Below are positions 1 through 9,713 of a stretch of 50,349 bases of DNA, in pieces. Below the pieces are notes generated by a model. That model did not search any database. It worked only from the letters and a program-made list of their open reading frames with translations, and had not been told where the DNA came from. The position numbers and the translations under genes were made by a program. Source of the stretch: Dokdonia pacifica (GTDB taxonomy: Bacteria; Bacteroidota; Bacteroidia; Flavobacteriales; Flavobacteriaceae); assembly GCF_900188275.1 (NCBI RefSeq), contig NZ_FZNY01000014.1, positions 1 through 50,349 of the forward strand. The letters run 5' to 3'. How positions within the stretch are numbered: the stretch's first letter is position 1; every line of letters starts with the position of its first letter.

Positions 1-1263
1 AATGGAACTACAGTAGCTACACATACCATGACACAAAACTTCCCTTCTCTAGTTGGAGATATGGTGATGTATGATGAAGGGACGCAAATAAGCAGCTTAA
101 ATCTCTATGCAACAACTATTGATAAGAGTCTACAAAAAGTAGATTATGCCTACAATGTTCGTGGATGGCTCACTGATATCAATGATATTAATGATAATTC
201 TAAAGAACGTGATTTGTTTAACTTCCACATCAATTATGATTCTAAAGACGGAATGACTGCTACCGGTAGTATCACCCCACTCTACAATGGAAATATCTCT
301 CAAACCATGTGGAAAACAGCAAACACTGACAATCAAATAAGAGCCTATGGATATGCCTATGATGATTTAAATAGAATTAACAGCGGATTTAGTAGGCGTG
401 GAACTAATTTCGATACCGTAGATAGTTATAGCCTCATTAATGTCAGTTATGACAAAAATGGAAATATCGGTGGTTTAGAACGTAGAGGGTTAGGATCAGG
501 TACAGAGGTAATGGATGACCTTACCTATACCTACGACGGAAATCAATTACTCAGTGTTACCGATCTAAGTGCCAATACATCAAGTAGTATTAGTAATCAG
601 GGATTCTATGATGGAAATACTTCAGGAGATGATTTTGAGTATGATGTCAATGGAAATATGATCAAAGATCGTAATAAAGGGATTACTGATAATATTGAGT
701 ACAATCACTTAAATCTGCCTGAGATTGTTAAAATCAATACAACTGACCCTTATGGATTTACTCAACAAGGAACGATTACGTATATCTACGATGCCGTAGG
801 AACAAAACTTGCAAAAATAGTGAATGATGAAATTCAAAATAGTACCATTACTACTTATTATGCAGGAAGGTATATCTATGAGAACAACAATAACTATGAA
901 TCTTTAAAAATGTTTTCACATCCTGAAGGATATGTAGAACCTGTCTATGGAACAACTAAATCTATTCAGAAGTTTAGTAATAAAACACAAACGACAAGCT
1001 TCTCTAGTTATCAATATGCTTTTAACTTTACTGACCATTTAGGAAATGTAAGACTCACTTATGCAGATTCTGATGGAGATGGAGCTATTGCGCCTTCTTC
1101 CGAAATTATTTCTGAAAAGCATTACTATCCACTAGGACTTCAGCAGAAAGGCTACAATAATACGGTTACTTCAAATTCAAACTCGATAGCGGAACAATTT
1201 GCGTACAATGGTAAAGAAAACAATCCTGAATTCGGATTAGATTGGTATGACTTTGGAGCCAGA
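1..1263 (+). repeat. Left arm of a large inverted repeat (RHS core)
   Basis: This arm is the inverted counterpart of 49090-50349. The first 95 bases match the reverse complement of the last 95 bases exactly. Roughly 270-750 matches with only scattered substitutions; divergence then rises up to the FGAR motif, after which the sequences are unrelated. The arm lies inside the RHS coding region. Confidence 0.95.
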
Positions 1264-2094
1264 CTATATCAACCAGAAACAGGACGTTGGTTTACAACTG
1301 ATGCATTTGCAGAAATGTACTATGATCAATCATCATATAATTATGTTTTAAATAATCCCATTTACTATTTTGACCCTGATGGTAATGTGGTTAAAGCTTG
1401 TTGTAATTGGGAAAAGATTGCTAGTGCGTTTAAGATTGGAATTGGTGCTTCCGCGGGTGTAGGTTTAAAAGCTAAAGTAACAAAATACGCTTCTGCAGGT
1501 GTTTCAGCTGTATTAGGAGAAGCAGACTATAGTGTGAATGATGATCTTCTTACAGTAAGAATTTTTGGGCTAAAAGGAAATTTGACTATTGGAGGTAAAG
1601 ATTTTATAGACTCCAAAGGGGATGTAACTGTAGCTACTTTAGAAATAAGAGGTTTAAGGACTATCTTTAGTGATGAAGATTTAAACGTAGAAACAAAAAG
1701 TTTTACCTTTATAAGGGCGGGCGGAAAAGCTAAAATATTTAAATTAGTAAATGCTAAAGGAGAAGCATATCTAATAAAATATGATGAAGAGGAAGGTTGG
1801 ACTGGATTAGAAGCTAATGGAGATGCAGATATAGAATTAGATAGAGTTTTTGAAAACTCTGATGTCGCTGCTGAGCTTAAGTTTGGAATAAAACTAAAAG
1901 CAGGTATAAATTTTACAGAATTATGGGAAGGTTTAACTGAACCAGATCCAGCTAGTACATATAGCCCTATCCCTCCAGAAGAAACTAATAATGAAACTAC
2001 AAATGAAGTTTGTTCTGATTGTGAAGGGAAACAAGCAGAATCAATAGAAGAGGAGAAAAGCAGCTCTATAGATCCTTCTAAAAAACAAGGATAA
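1..2094 (+). CDS. RHS repeat-associated core protein, 3' part with private C-terminal tip (5' end outside window)
   Basis: The frame is open from base 1, so the N-terminal part lies outside the window. Visible first are YD-repeat segments (YDKNGNIGGLERRG, FEYDVNGNMIKD, YIYDAVGTKLAKI). The RHS-associated core follows (DHLGNVRLTYADSDGDG, YDFGARLYQPETGRW, NNPIYYFDPDG). After the DPDG boundary the last ~235 residues are a different, tip-like domain: a glycine/alanine-rich start, many alternating beta-like strands, and an acidic tail with a CSDC motif. RHS proteins are surface-exposed or secreted beta-cage proteins whose variable tips are often toxins; I do not recognise this tip. The core is nearly identical to the inverted copy at the right end of the window, but the tips are unrelated. 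Two small membrane proteins follow and are possible immunity or accessory partners. Confidence 0.9.
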   Translation, partial: NGTTVATHTMTQNFPSLVGDMVMYDEGTQISSLNLYATTIDKSLQKVDYAYNVRGWLTDINDINDNSKERDLFNFHINYDSKDGMTATGSITPLYNGNISQTMWKTANTDNQIRAYGYAYDDLNRINSGFSRRGTNFDTVDSYSLINVSYDKNGNIGGLERRGLGSGTEVMDDLTYTYDGNQLLSVTDLSANTSSSISNQGFYDGNTSGDDFEYDVNGNMIKDRNKGITDNIEYNHLNLPEIVKINTTDPYGFTQQGTITYIYDAVGTKLAKIVNDEIQNSTITTYYAGRYIYENNNNYESLKMFSHPEGYVEPVYGTTKSIQKFSNKTQTTSFSSYQYAFNFTDHLGNVRLTYADSDGDGAIAPSSEIISEKHYYPLGLQQKGYNNTVTSNSNSIAEQFAYNGKENNPEFGLDWYDFGARLYQPETGRWFTTDAFAEMYYDQSSYNYVLNNPIYYFDPDGNVVKACCNWEKIASAFKIGIGASAGVGLKAKVTKYASAGVSAVLGEADYSVNDDLLTVRIFGLKGNLTIGGKDFIDSKGDVTVATLEIRGLRTIFSDEDLNVETKSFTFIRAGGKAKIFKLVNAKGEAYLIKYDEEEGWTGLEANGDADIELDRVFENSDVAAELKFGIKLKAGINFTELWEGLTEPDPASTYSPIPPEETNNETTNEVCSDCEGKQAESIEEEKSSSIDPSKKQG

Positions 2095-2114
2095 CATATT
2101 CAAAATTAATTAAA

Positions 2115-2510
2115 ATGAAAATTAAATATTATCTAAAAAGAATATCTGCAGCATTAATTGATGTAATTATAATAGCTATTATTATGCACCTATATGCATT
2201 AATAATAGATGATTCATTAACCACAGAGGATCAAACTATACCTACCAAAGTATTTTTACCTTTTTTTTATTTGTATTATATAGTGTCCGAAATAATATTC
2301 AAAACAACTTTAGGGAAAAGTATTTTTTCTTTAAAAATTAAGTCTGAAAAAAAAATAATATTTTTCAGAATAATTCTTAGGAATATTTTCAATTTTTTAG
2401 AAATTGTCTTACCATTTATTTATATAATCCCATTAATTATAACAGGTTATACAACTCCTAAGAAACCAAAAAAACTAGGCGATATTATTAGTGGTTGTTA
2501 CGTAGCTTAA
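2115..2510 (+). CDS. RDD-family small membrane protein
   Basis: 131 residues with three to four hydrophobic segments. The N-terminal RISAALID segment carries the Arg and Asp characteristic of RDD proteins, and the second membrane region is followed by TTLGKSIFSLKI, also typical of the family. RDD proteins are inner-membrane proteins of mostly unknown role. The gene starts 20 bases after the RHS stop, so co-transcription is likely. A membrane-embedded immunity or tip-accessory function is possible from position only. The ATG is preceded by an A-rich leader with no Shine-Dalgarno, as usual in Bacteroidota. Confidence 0.75.
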   Translation: MKIKYYLKRISAALIDVIIIAIIMHLYALIIDDSLTTEDQTIPTKVFLPFFYLYYIVSEIIFKTTLGKSIFSLKIKSEKKIIFFRIILRNIFNFLEIVLPFIYIIPLIITGYTTPKKPKKLGDIISGCYVA

Positions 2511-2521
2511 ACAAAATCAAA

Positions 2522-2911
2522 ATGTATAATATTATCTTTATTATAATATCTTCAATTACTTTTATTTTGGGTCTTTATTATTATATTAAAAACTTAAAAT
2601 TTAAAAAAGATGCAATTACTACAAGTGGTGAGGTAATTGATGTGATTGAAAAAGAGGTGTATTCATTTGAAGAAAAAATTCTCTATTATTTTCCAGTTAT
2701 ACAATTTTCAGATCAAATAGGTAATGAATATAAATTTTCATCTGAAAATGGGGAAGGAAATTCAAAAAGAAATTTTATAGGTAAAAAAGTCGAAGTATTA
2801 TATAACCCAAGAAACCCGGAAAAAGCTCAATTAAAAAAAGGAAATAATTTTATCATTGTTCTATTATTTTCTATGTCTTTACTTTTTTTATTTTTTGGAA
2901 TTATAGGGTAG
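2522..2911 (+). CDS. DUF3592-like membrane protein
   Basis: About 129 residues starting at the ATG (MYNIIFIIISS). An upstream in-frame TTG exists, but it would overlap the RDD gene and precede the first hydrophobic helix. The protein has an N-terminal membrane helix (about residues 2-20), a beta-rich extracytoplasmic domain with PVIQFSDQIGNEYKF and VEVLYNPRNPEKAQL, and a C-terminal membrane helix. The VxVxYxPxNPxxA segment is typical of DUF3592, whose role is unknown. It sits 11 bases after the RDD gene, in what looks like a short RHS tail operon. Confidence 0.7.
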   Translation: MYNIIFIIISSITFILGLYYYIKNLKFKKDAITTSGEVIDVIEKEVYSFEEKILYYFPVIQFSDQIGNEYKFSSENGEGNSKRNFIGKKVEVLYNPRNPEKAQLKKGNNFIIVLLFSMSLLFLFFGIIG

Positions 2912-3098
2912 CAAAAGAATAATATATTAAACAGTTGCTCTTAAAACTTAATTAGCAGTTGTTGCTTATGATTAATAATTTAAATTAACAATAAAAAATT
3001 ATAGTAAAAATGGCCATAAGTAAAAGGCATGGTTATAAATAATTAAAAATTTATAGTTATAATAAAAATTGACTATCGATTTTCAAAAAAAATAAAAA

Positions 3099-3761
3099 AT
3101 GCTAAGAAATTTAATTTTAACAATTCTAATCGTCCAAAATATTTATGGTCAAGATTATTTTGAAGGAGAGATATTATATAATGTTACATATGAGTCTTTA
3201 GATCAAAATATTTCATCTAGTATTTTGGAAAGAGAAATGGGGAAATCTTTCTCAGCCTATATAAAGGAAGATAAATATCAATTATTTTACGATGCAAAAG
3301 GAAAACTTGGATGGATTAAGGTAAGTGTTTTCTTAAATGAAGGGTATACGCTCACAGAGTATGAAAAATCTGATACCCTAATAAAATCTCCTTTTGGTTC
3401 TCAGAAAGAAAAACTAATTGATTTTAAAGTTATTTCTTCTAATCAAAAAGAGGTTTTAGGTAAAATGTGTAAATCTATATTAATTCATTACGAATCATTA
3501 AATGAAAATAGTTTTTTTAAGGAATTTAGAGGTACATACTATTATTACGATGAGTATAAATTGAATCCAAAGTTATATGAAAAGTATACTGATGGGTTTT
3601 GGAATCTTTATGTTAAAGAATCAGAATCAGTAAGCTTACGGAATGAGACAGAATTTTTACCATTTTTTAGAGCAATTCAGGAAGCTGTTAAAATTACACC
3701 AAAAAAAATTCCCGATACTATTTTTAATTCCAATCCAAATAAGTATCTATTAATTGAATAA
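3099..3761 (+). CDS. Secreted protein, possibly GLPGLI-like
   Basis: 220 residues with a short signal peptide (about residues 1-17, ending IYGQ) and a beta-rich mature part opening with YFEGEILYNVTYES. That opening and the overall length recall the GLPGLI family of Bacteroidota secreted proteins, but I see no clear diagnostic motif, so the assignment is tentative. It stands 187 bases after the small membrane-protein genes and 177 bases before the secretion operon, so it is probably transcribed separately. A role as another RHS-associated protein cannot be excluded. Confidence 0.6.
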   Translation: MLRNLILTILIVQNIYGQDYFEGEILYNVTYESLDQNISSSILEREMGKSFSAYIKEDKYQLFYDAKGKLGWIKVSVFLNEGYTLTEYEKSDTLIKSPFGSQKEKLIDFKVISSNQKEVLGKMCKSILIHYESLNENSFFKEFRGTYYYYDEYKLNPKLYEKYTDGFWNLYVKESESVSLRNETEFLPFFRAIQEAVKITPKKIPDTIFNSNPNKYLLIE

Positions 3762-3938
3762 GAAAAAGATGTCTCAAACTAGGTCGTTGCTAGTCATGGA
3801 TCAAAATGTTGCTTGACTATACTTGTAGTATAAAATGTAGATATAGTAATAATTATAATTGTATAAAAAGAGTATATACATTATTTGTAATACAAGAATG
3901 CTCTATCATATATATCGTGAAAATAAATTAATATCATT

Positions 3939-4349
3939 TTGAAACAACAATCAAAACATAAGCTTGCAGCATTTAACTTACAAGAGATGCTCATTGTGCT
4001 AGCCATCATAGGAATACTCTTACTATTAGCGATGCCAAAATTGATGCCTCTAATTTCTAAGGCAAAAGCGATAGAGGCGCAAGCACAATTAAAGCAGATT
4101 CATAATATGCAGCTATTATATAGTTATTCGTATTCTAAGTTTTCGGGAGATTTTAATGAGATTGATTTTGAACCCCCTAAAACGGTAAAAGAAGGAGGGA
4201 CGGCTAATTATGAATACGCGATTATATCTGTTACAGGAGAAGGTTTTAAAGCAAGAGCTACAGCTATTACAGATTTTGATCGTGATGGTATTTTTAATGT
4301 TTGGGAGATTGATGAGAATGGTAATCCTAAACAAATCATTAAAGATTGA
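3939..4349 (+). CDS. gspG: Type II secretion / type IV pilus-like major pseudopilin (GspG-like)
   Basis: 136 residues. A class III prepilin leader of about 12 residues is followed by F-N-L-Q-E with the conserved Glu at +5 and a hydrophobic helix (MLIVLAIIGILLLLAMP), then a helix rich in Ala, Lys and Gln and a small C-terminal domain with DFDRDGIFNVWE. The C-terminal Asp-rich loop resembles the calcium-binding loop of GspG-type pseudopilins. The start is TTG; no in-frame ATG lies upstream of the leader. It is the first gene of the 13-gene operon, and its stop overlaps the TTG start of the prepilin peptidase. Confidence 0.85.
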   Translation: MKQQSKHKLAAFNLQEMLIVLAIIGILLLLAMPKLMPLISKAKAIEAQAQLKQIHNMQLLYSYSYSKFSGDFNEIDFEPPKTVKEGGTANYEYAIISVTGEGFKARATAITDFDRDGIFNVWEIDENGNPKQIIKD

Positions 4350-4903
4350 TAGTACTTATAAAAATAGTATTGATAGCTAGTTTACTAGCCATTTTTTATC
4401 AAGATCAAAAAGAGAGAATGGTAGACTGGTGGTTTTTTCTAATAGGCGCTATAGGTCTAGCTATACTGCATATTCAAAAAATAGGGTTTTTACAATTTGG
4501 TATTCATATATCGATGAATAGCCTTTGTGTATTATTATGTTTATTAGTAGTTGCCAGTTATACAAAAATGAAGATTCCTACTTATAAGTTTACAGAAGCT
4601 TTTGCATTAGGTGATATCCTTTTTTTTTGCATGATATTGGTAAGTTTTGGTACTATGAACTTTATGATATTATTAAGCTTTGGTATGATTTTGTCCCTTA
4701 TACTACATTCAGTTTTAAAGAAAATGAAAGGCTATAAAATATTTGGTGCTGTTCCTTATGATATATTGCAGAGGGAATACCGAGAAAAAAATATCATTTC
4801 AGAAGAACACACAGCTCCTATGGCAGGTTATTTAGCTATATTCTTTGCAGGGGTTTTATTAATTCACTGGCTAGGTTTTTATGATCACTTATATTTAATG
4901 TAA
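4346..4903 (+). CDS. Prepilin peptidase (A24 aspartyl protease type, catalytic domain only)
   Basis: 185 residues and very hydrophobic, with about six membrane helices. The two expected catalytic aspartates can be placed in YQDQKERMVDWW near the N-terminus (dispersed from the usual form) and in FALGDILFF (the GxGD-like motif, with Ala for the first Gly). The cysteine-containing methyltransferase domain of full-length PilD/GspO enzymes is absent, so this resembles the short TadV/FlaK-like form. It starts with TTG, overlapping the pseudopilin stop by four bases, which suggests translational coupling. Predicted role: cleavage of the pseudopilins of this operon at the inner membrane. Confidence 0.75.
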   Translation: MIVLIKIVLIASLLAIFYQDQKERMVDWWFFLIGAIGLAILHIQKIGFLQFGIHISMNSLCVLLCLLVVASYTKMKIPTYKFTEAFALGDILFFCMILVSFGTMNFMILLSFGMILSLILHSVLKKMKGYKIFGAVPYDILQREYREKNIISEEHTAPMAGYLAIFFAGVLLIHWLGFYDHLYLM

Positions 4904-6321
4904 TGTTGGAAGTAGACACATATCATATTCCTGTTGAATTACAACAACGTATTAGTGGGGAACAGGCCTACCAATATCGTATTGTGCCTTTTAAAGAAGA
5001 AAATGGAAGTGTTTTTTTCTATTCTGACACCTTAGAACCTGAGGCCTTATCTCAAGAACTTTTAATTTTTTTAGGATATGCAGTCACTATAGAACAAATA
5101 GATACAGATGTACTGAATACGTATTTGAGTACAAACTTTCGAAAAGCCTTTGACAATGAAAAACAAACGTTTACTTATACCCAAGATTTTTTAGAGAAAA
5201 TTCTTTTAACAGCCAAAGCGATAGGTAGTAGTGATATACATTTTGAACCTTTTGAGAATCGATGTCGTATCCGTTTTCGATTGGATGGGAAATTAAAAGA
5301 ACAATATAGTATTGCTAAGGATGAATATCCTGTGATTATCAATAAGATTAAAAATCAAGCCAATCTTGATATTTCACAGAATCGTTTACCGCAGGACGGG
5401 AGAATCACGGTAAAAACACAGACAGATGAATTTGATATTAGGGTATCTACTTTGCCTACACTGGATGGAGAAAGTATTGTCCTTCGTATTTTAAGTAAGG
5501 ACACTTCTAATATCCATTTAGATCAATTGGGGTTTACTGAAAAGGAATTGCAGATATATAAAGAAGGTGTTCGTAACCCTAATGGTATTGTATTGATATC
5601 GGGACCTACAGGTTCTGGTAAAACCACTACTTTATACGCCACCCTTAAGCTTTTAAATAAAACAGACACTAAGATTTTAACAATAGAAGATCCTATAGAA
5701 TATACCTTAGAAGGTGTGATGCAAATGCAACTCAAGGAAGAGATAGGGCTCAATTTTGAAACGGCTCTTAAAACTTTTTTACGTCAAGACCCCGATATTA
5801 TAATGGTAGGGGAGATTCGAGATGTAAAAACGGCTAACATGGCCATAAGAGCAGCACTTACAGGACATTTAGTGCTTTCTACGATACATACCAATTCTGC
5901 TTGGGGGACTATTTCTAGACTTATTGATATGGGTGTGCCTGCACACTTAATAGCAAGTACACTTAACTTAAGTGTAGCCCAACGATTGGTGCGTAAACTC
6001 TGTATCCATTGTAAAAAAGAAATGCCTGTAGAAAAGGATACGTTTCCTATCAATTATAAAGTACCTAAAGAAATAAAAAAACACTATACACCACAAGGAT
6101 GTTCTCATTGTTATCACACAGGGTATTTAGGTAGAAAAGCAATATATGAACTCCTTCCTATTACCAAGGACTTAACTGTTCATATCAAGAATAATGAAAC
6201 ACAGATCGATCAGTATCTGGAAGAGAAACGTATAAAACAATTAAGCGATCAAGCAATACATCTTATTCAAATGGGGGAAACATCTGTAGATGATGTATTT
6301 GCGTTATTAGCAAATAAATAA
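4903..6321 (+). CDS. gspE: GspE/PilB-type secretion ATPase
   Basis: 472 residues. Walker A GPTGSGKTTT is near residue 233, followed by an Asp box (TIEDPIEYTLEG), Walker B (DPDIIMVGEIRD), a His box (LSTIHTN) and a CxxC...CxxC zinc module (CIHC about 367, CSHC about 400). This is the full GspE/PilB set. The short N-terminal domain is about 100 residues. The protein is the cytoplasmic hexameric motor for pseudopilus assembly. Its ATG overlaps the preceding stop (TAATG), and the secretin gene begins at the next base after its stop. Confidence 0.97.
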   Translation: MLEVDTYHIPVELQQRISGEQAYQYRIVPFKEENGSVFFYSDTLEPEALSQELLIFLGYAVTIEQIDTDVLNTYLSTNFRKAFDNEKQTFTYTQDFLEKILLTAKAIGSSDIHFEPFENRCRIRFRLDGKLKEQYSIAKDEYPVIINKIKNQANLDISQNRLPQDGRITVKTQTDEFDIRVSTLPTLDGESIVLRILSKDTSNIHLDQLGFTEKELQIYKEGVRNPNGIVLISGPTGSGKTTTLYATLKLLNKTDTKILTIEDPIEYTLEGVMQMQLKEEIGLNFETALKTFLRQDPDIIMVGEIRDVKTANMAIRAALTGHLVLSTIHTNSAWGTISRLIDMGVPAHLIASTLNLSVAQRLVRKLCIHCKKEMPVEKDTFPINYKVPKEIKKHYTPQGCSHCYHTGYLGRKAIYELLPITKDLTVHIKNNETQIDQYLEEKRIKQLSDQAIHLIQMGETSVDDVFALLANK

Positions 6322-8499
6322 ATGATAAAAAAAATAATATTTGTATGGATGTGTGTCTTTATGACACCACTCATTTTTGCACAAGAGTACGATCAAGAGC
6401 GTATAGATCAATTAGAAAATGAGCTTACTGCTATTTCTACAGACGTGTCTGGGCTTACAGAAAAACTCAATATAGAATTACAACAAAGCAATCTTTCTAC
6501 ATTTTTATTAGGAATATCTGAGATTCACAAGATTAATATTGATGTAAATCCACAGTTACAAAGCACACAAATCATCAATAATTTTAAGGATGTCGAAGTA
6601 TCTGATGTTCTTTTATATGTTTGTAAGAATTATGATCTCACGATTGATTTTACAGGGAATATTTTATATATCACGCCTTATCAAAAAGAAGAGATTCTTA
6701 AAGAGCGTAACATTGAAATTCAATATGATCCCACTGGTCAGATACTAAGCGTAGATTTAAAGAATGATAATCTCTCAGAAGCTTTTAAATTAATTTCGGA
6801 TACTTCTGGAAAGGGGATATTTTATACGCCTGAATTAGCAAACAAAACCATTTCTGGCTTTATTAAAGAACTTCCATTTGCTATTGCCATGGAGAAAATA
6901 GCATACTCTAATGATTTGGTTGTTTCCAAAACTAAAGATGGTTCTTTTGAGTTTACATCAGGAATTATACAATCTTCAGCAGAGAATGGAGATAGAAATC
7001 AACAACGAACTCGTCCTATAAGAGCTCGGAATGCTAGTTTTTTCTTTAAGGTTTTAGACAAAGAAAATGGCATTTTAGATGTAGATATTCAAAATGTGCC
7101 GATAGCAGATATTATTTATGATATAGGTAATGAATTAGGATTAGATATTTTTACAGCATCTCCTTTAAATGAAGCAGGTTTTGCAAGTGTTAGTGCAAAA
7201 AACATTTCTTTTGATAGCTTACTAACTAAGATTTTTGAGAATACTACACTGGCTTTGAACTCATCTCAAAATAATAATCAAAACAATACTGGAAGAACAA
7301 CAGATAGAAGTCAGGATATTACTCCTACAAGTCCTGTAAACCGATTTACTTTTAAAAAGGAAAATGGGGTGTATTATTTTGGAACGTATAGGCAACTTAC
7401 CCTTCGTTCGGCAGAAGTGATCCCACTTCGTTACCGTTCTATAGGACTACTATCAGATCCTCAACGTTCTGGTAGAAGTGCGGGAAGATCCAATACAAGT
7501 TTTGGTTTTAATTCTGGATTTAGAGGGAATGGATCAAATTTTGGAAATACAACAGGGAATGTTGATAGAGGTGTTCAAAGCAGTAGAGAGCGTGAAAATG
7601 ATCGAGATAAAACAGATATAAGTTCACTTATTCCTGATGATGTAAAACAAGATTTGAATATCATAGCAGACAAAGAACTTAATAGCTTTATTGTGAGCGG
7701 TGCTAGTGCCGATATAGAGCGTTTTAAACGCTTTGTAAAAGAAATAGATAAACAAGTTCCTATTGTTATTGTCGAGGTAATGATTTTGGAGGTAAATAAA
7801 AACTCTACACTAGATACGGGTATTGAATGGGGTATTGGTTCTCAGCCTACAACAACGCAAGGAGCGATATTTCCAGAGACCAATATTAATTTAGGCGCCA
7901 GCACGATTAATCGTATTTTAGGACGTATTGATGGCTCTAGCTTTTTTAATATAGGACAAGTAGGACCGAACTTTTTTGCCAATATTAGAGCTTCTGAATC
8001 TAATGGTAACTTTAAGATTAAATCATCTCCTCGTATCACAACCCTCAATGGACATCGCGCTTATTTTTCTAATGGACAGACAAGTTATTTTGAAGTTACA
8101 CAAAATCAATTTGTGGGAACCCAAAATCCAATATTAAGTGAAAGTGTAAATTTTGTTCCTGTAGATGCAGAGCTTTCTCTTGAGGTACTTCCTTTTGTTT
8201 CTGCTGATGGAGAAGTAACGATGGATATTAAGGTGATTCAGTCGAGTTTTAATGGAGAACGTGTCACAGAAAATGGACCACCTGAAATTAGCTCCAGAGA
8301 ATTTACATCTATTATTAAATCCCGCACCAATGATATTGTTGTATTAGGAGGATTGGAAGAAAATCGAAAAAGTAATTCAGGTTCTGGGGTTCCTTTTTTA
8401 GCACGTATTCCAATTATAAAGTTTTTATTTAGCAAACGCGTACGTACCGCTTCCACATCAAAACTCACAGTACTTATAAAACCAACGGTTATTTACTAA
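6322..8499 (+). CDS. gspD: Outer-membrane secretin (GspD/PilQ type)
   Basis: 725 residues with a signal peptide (about 1-20, ending FAQ), a short coiled-coil-like stretch, STN/N0-like and N-domain repeats, and a long Ser/Asn/Arg-rich linker around 380-430. The C-terminal secretin domain contains PIVIVEVMILEVN, the SPRITTLNGHRA strand, and the hallmark end VLGGLEENRK...VPFLARIPIIKFLFSKR. The protein forms the multimeric outer-membrane channel. It is inside the operon; the last base of its stop is the first base of the next start. Confidence 0.96.
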   Translation: MIKKIIFVWMCVFMTPLIFAQEYDQERIDQLENELTAISTDVSGLTEKLNIELQQSNLSTFLLGISEIHKINIDVNPQLQSTQIINNFKDVEVSDVLLYVCKNYDLTIDFTGNILYITPYQKEEILKERNIEIQYDPTGQILSVDLKNDNLSEAFKLISDTSGKGIFYTPELANKTISGFIKELPFAIAMEKIAYSNDLVVSKTKDGSFEFTSGIIQSSAENGDRNQQRTRPIRARNASFFFKVLDKENGILDVDIQNVPIADIIYDIGNELGLDIFTASPLNEAGFASVSAKNISFDSLLTKIFENTTLALNSSQNNNQNNTGRTTDRSQDITPTSPVNRFTFKKENGVYYFGTYRQLTLRSAEVIPLRYRSIGLLSDPQRSGRSAGRSNTSFGFNSGFRGNGSNFGNTTGNVDRGVQSSRERENDRDKTDISSLIPDDVKQDLNIIADKELNSFIVSGASADIERFKRFVKEIDKQVPIVIVEVMILEVNKNSTLDTGIEWGIGSQPTTTQGAIFPETNINLGASTINRILGRIDGSSFFNIGQVGPNFFANIRASESNGNFKIKSSPRITTLNGHRAYFSNGQTSYFEVTQNQFVGTQNPILSESVNFVPVDAELSLEVLPFVSADGEVTMDIKVIQSSFNGERVTENGPPEISSREFTSIIKSRTNDIVVLGGLEENRKSNSGSGVPFLARIPIIKFLFSKRVRTASTSKLTVLIKPTVIY

Positions 8500-9713
8500 T
8501 GTTAGATGGGGTAAAGCGAAATATCATCTATGGGAATACCTATTGCTGTATAGAGCATCTAGGCTCGGATACTGATCCTGTAATTAAAACCCTTGTCTGT
8601 AAAAAACAAAAAGGAGAGCTCGAAGTTTTTGGTAAGACAGAAGTTGCTACTATAAAAGATGTTCGAGCATTTGATGAAAAACTGAAATATGCACATTTAA
8701 TTATTAATAATCATCAGGTACTTCAAAAAACAGTAGAAAATGGACAGTCACTTTCGGAAATCGTTATAGTAAATCAAGCCTTTCCCAATATTGATGTAGA
8801 CTCTTTTTATTATGAGATTCTTAGAGTAAAAGAAAAAGCATATGTATACATCTGTAGGAAAAAATATGTAGATGAGCTCATTAAGAGTTATGAGAAGGAG
8901 CGTATTTTTATCACTCAGTGGAATTTAGGAAGCACATCTATACATACGCTAGTACCATTTTTAAAAAACCAAGTAGTAGTTCATACTCCAGCAGCCACCG
9001 TTTCTCTTTCTAATGGAGAAATACAAAGTATAGATCGTTTAGCGTCAGCTACTTTTCAAAATGAGTATTATGATATTGAAGGTATCAAAATAGAAGGGGA
9101 TTATATCAATACTTTAGGAGGTGCTATAGGCATTGTTGGTGGAGTTGATGACGATCAAGTGGCAACTAATTTTAGTAAAGAAGTATTACTAAAACAGGCG
9201 AATTTTAAACAGTATCGGTTTTTTGCACTGGGATTGCCGTTAGCACTAGGAACCTTACTCATAATTCTTTTAGTTAACTTTTTAATCTATAACCATTATT
9301 ATACTGAGGTAGCAGTACTACAGGAGATAGCAACTACCAATACACTGCAAAAAAAACGCTTAGTAAAAAAGGATTCTATTGTGAGTCAAAAGCAAAAACT
9401 CTTTGAAGATGTGATTGCTTCTGCGTCCTCTTCTGCTTCTTATTTTATAGATGCTATTGCAAGTGATATGCCACATACCATTCTTTTAGAAAAACTTCAA
9501 TATCAACCTTTAGAAAAAAAGATACGTAATAATAAACCGGTCCAAGTAGAAGTAAGTAATATCATTATAACAGGGGAAACGACTGTGAACAAAGACTTGT
9601 CTTCTTGGGTTTCATCATTAGAAGATTTGGAGTTTATAGAAAGGGCTTCTATGAATATTGAGAAGAAAGGAAAGAATATACATTTTAGTATTACACTTAC
9701 AATGAAATCATAA
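8499..9713 (+). CDS. GspL/PilM-PilN-like bitopic assembly protein
   Basis: 404 residues: a cytoplasmic N-terminal part (1-240) with little obvious sequence similarity but the expected size for an actin-like GspL/PilM domain, one membrane helix (about 243-265), a coiled-coil segment, and a PilN-like periplasmic domain. The C-terminal pattern (DAIASDMPHTILLEKLQYQP ... VSNIIITGETT ... SSLEDLEFIERASM) is typical of PilN/GspL ferredoxin-like domains. The gene lies between secretin and a PilO/GspM-like gene, the usual place for L. It would link the ATPase to the periplasmic parts. Confidence 0.75.
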   Translation: MLDGVKRNIIYGNTYCCIEHLGSDTDPVIKTLVCKKQKGELEVFGKTEVATIKDVRAFDEKLKYAHLIINNHQVLQKTVENGQSLSEIVIVNQAFPNIDVDSFYYEILRVKEKAYVYICRKKYVDELIKSYEKERIFITQWNLGSTSIHTLVPFLKNQVVVHTPAATVSLSNGEIQSIDRLASATFQNEYYDIEGIKIEGDYINTLGGAIGIVGGVDDDQVATNFSKEVLLKQANFKQYRFFALGLPLALGTLLIILLVNFLIYNHYYTEVAVLQEIATTNTLQKKRLVKKDSIVSQKQKLFEDVIASASSSASYFIDAIASDMPHTILLEKLQYQPLEKKIRNNKPVQVEVSNIIITGETTVNKDLSSWVSSLEDLEFIERASMNIEKKGKNIHFSITLTMKS

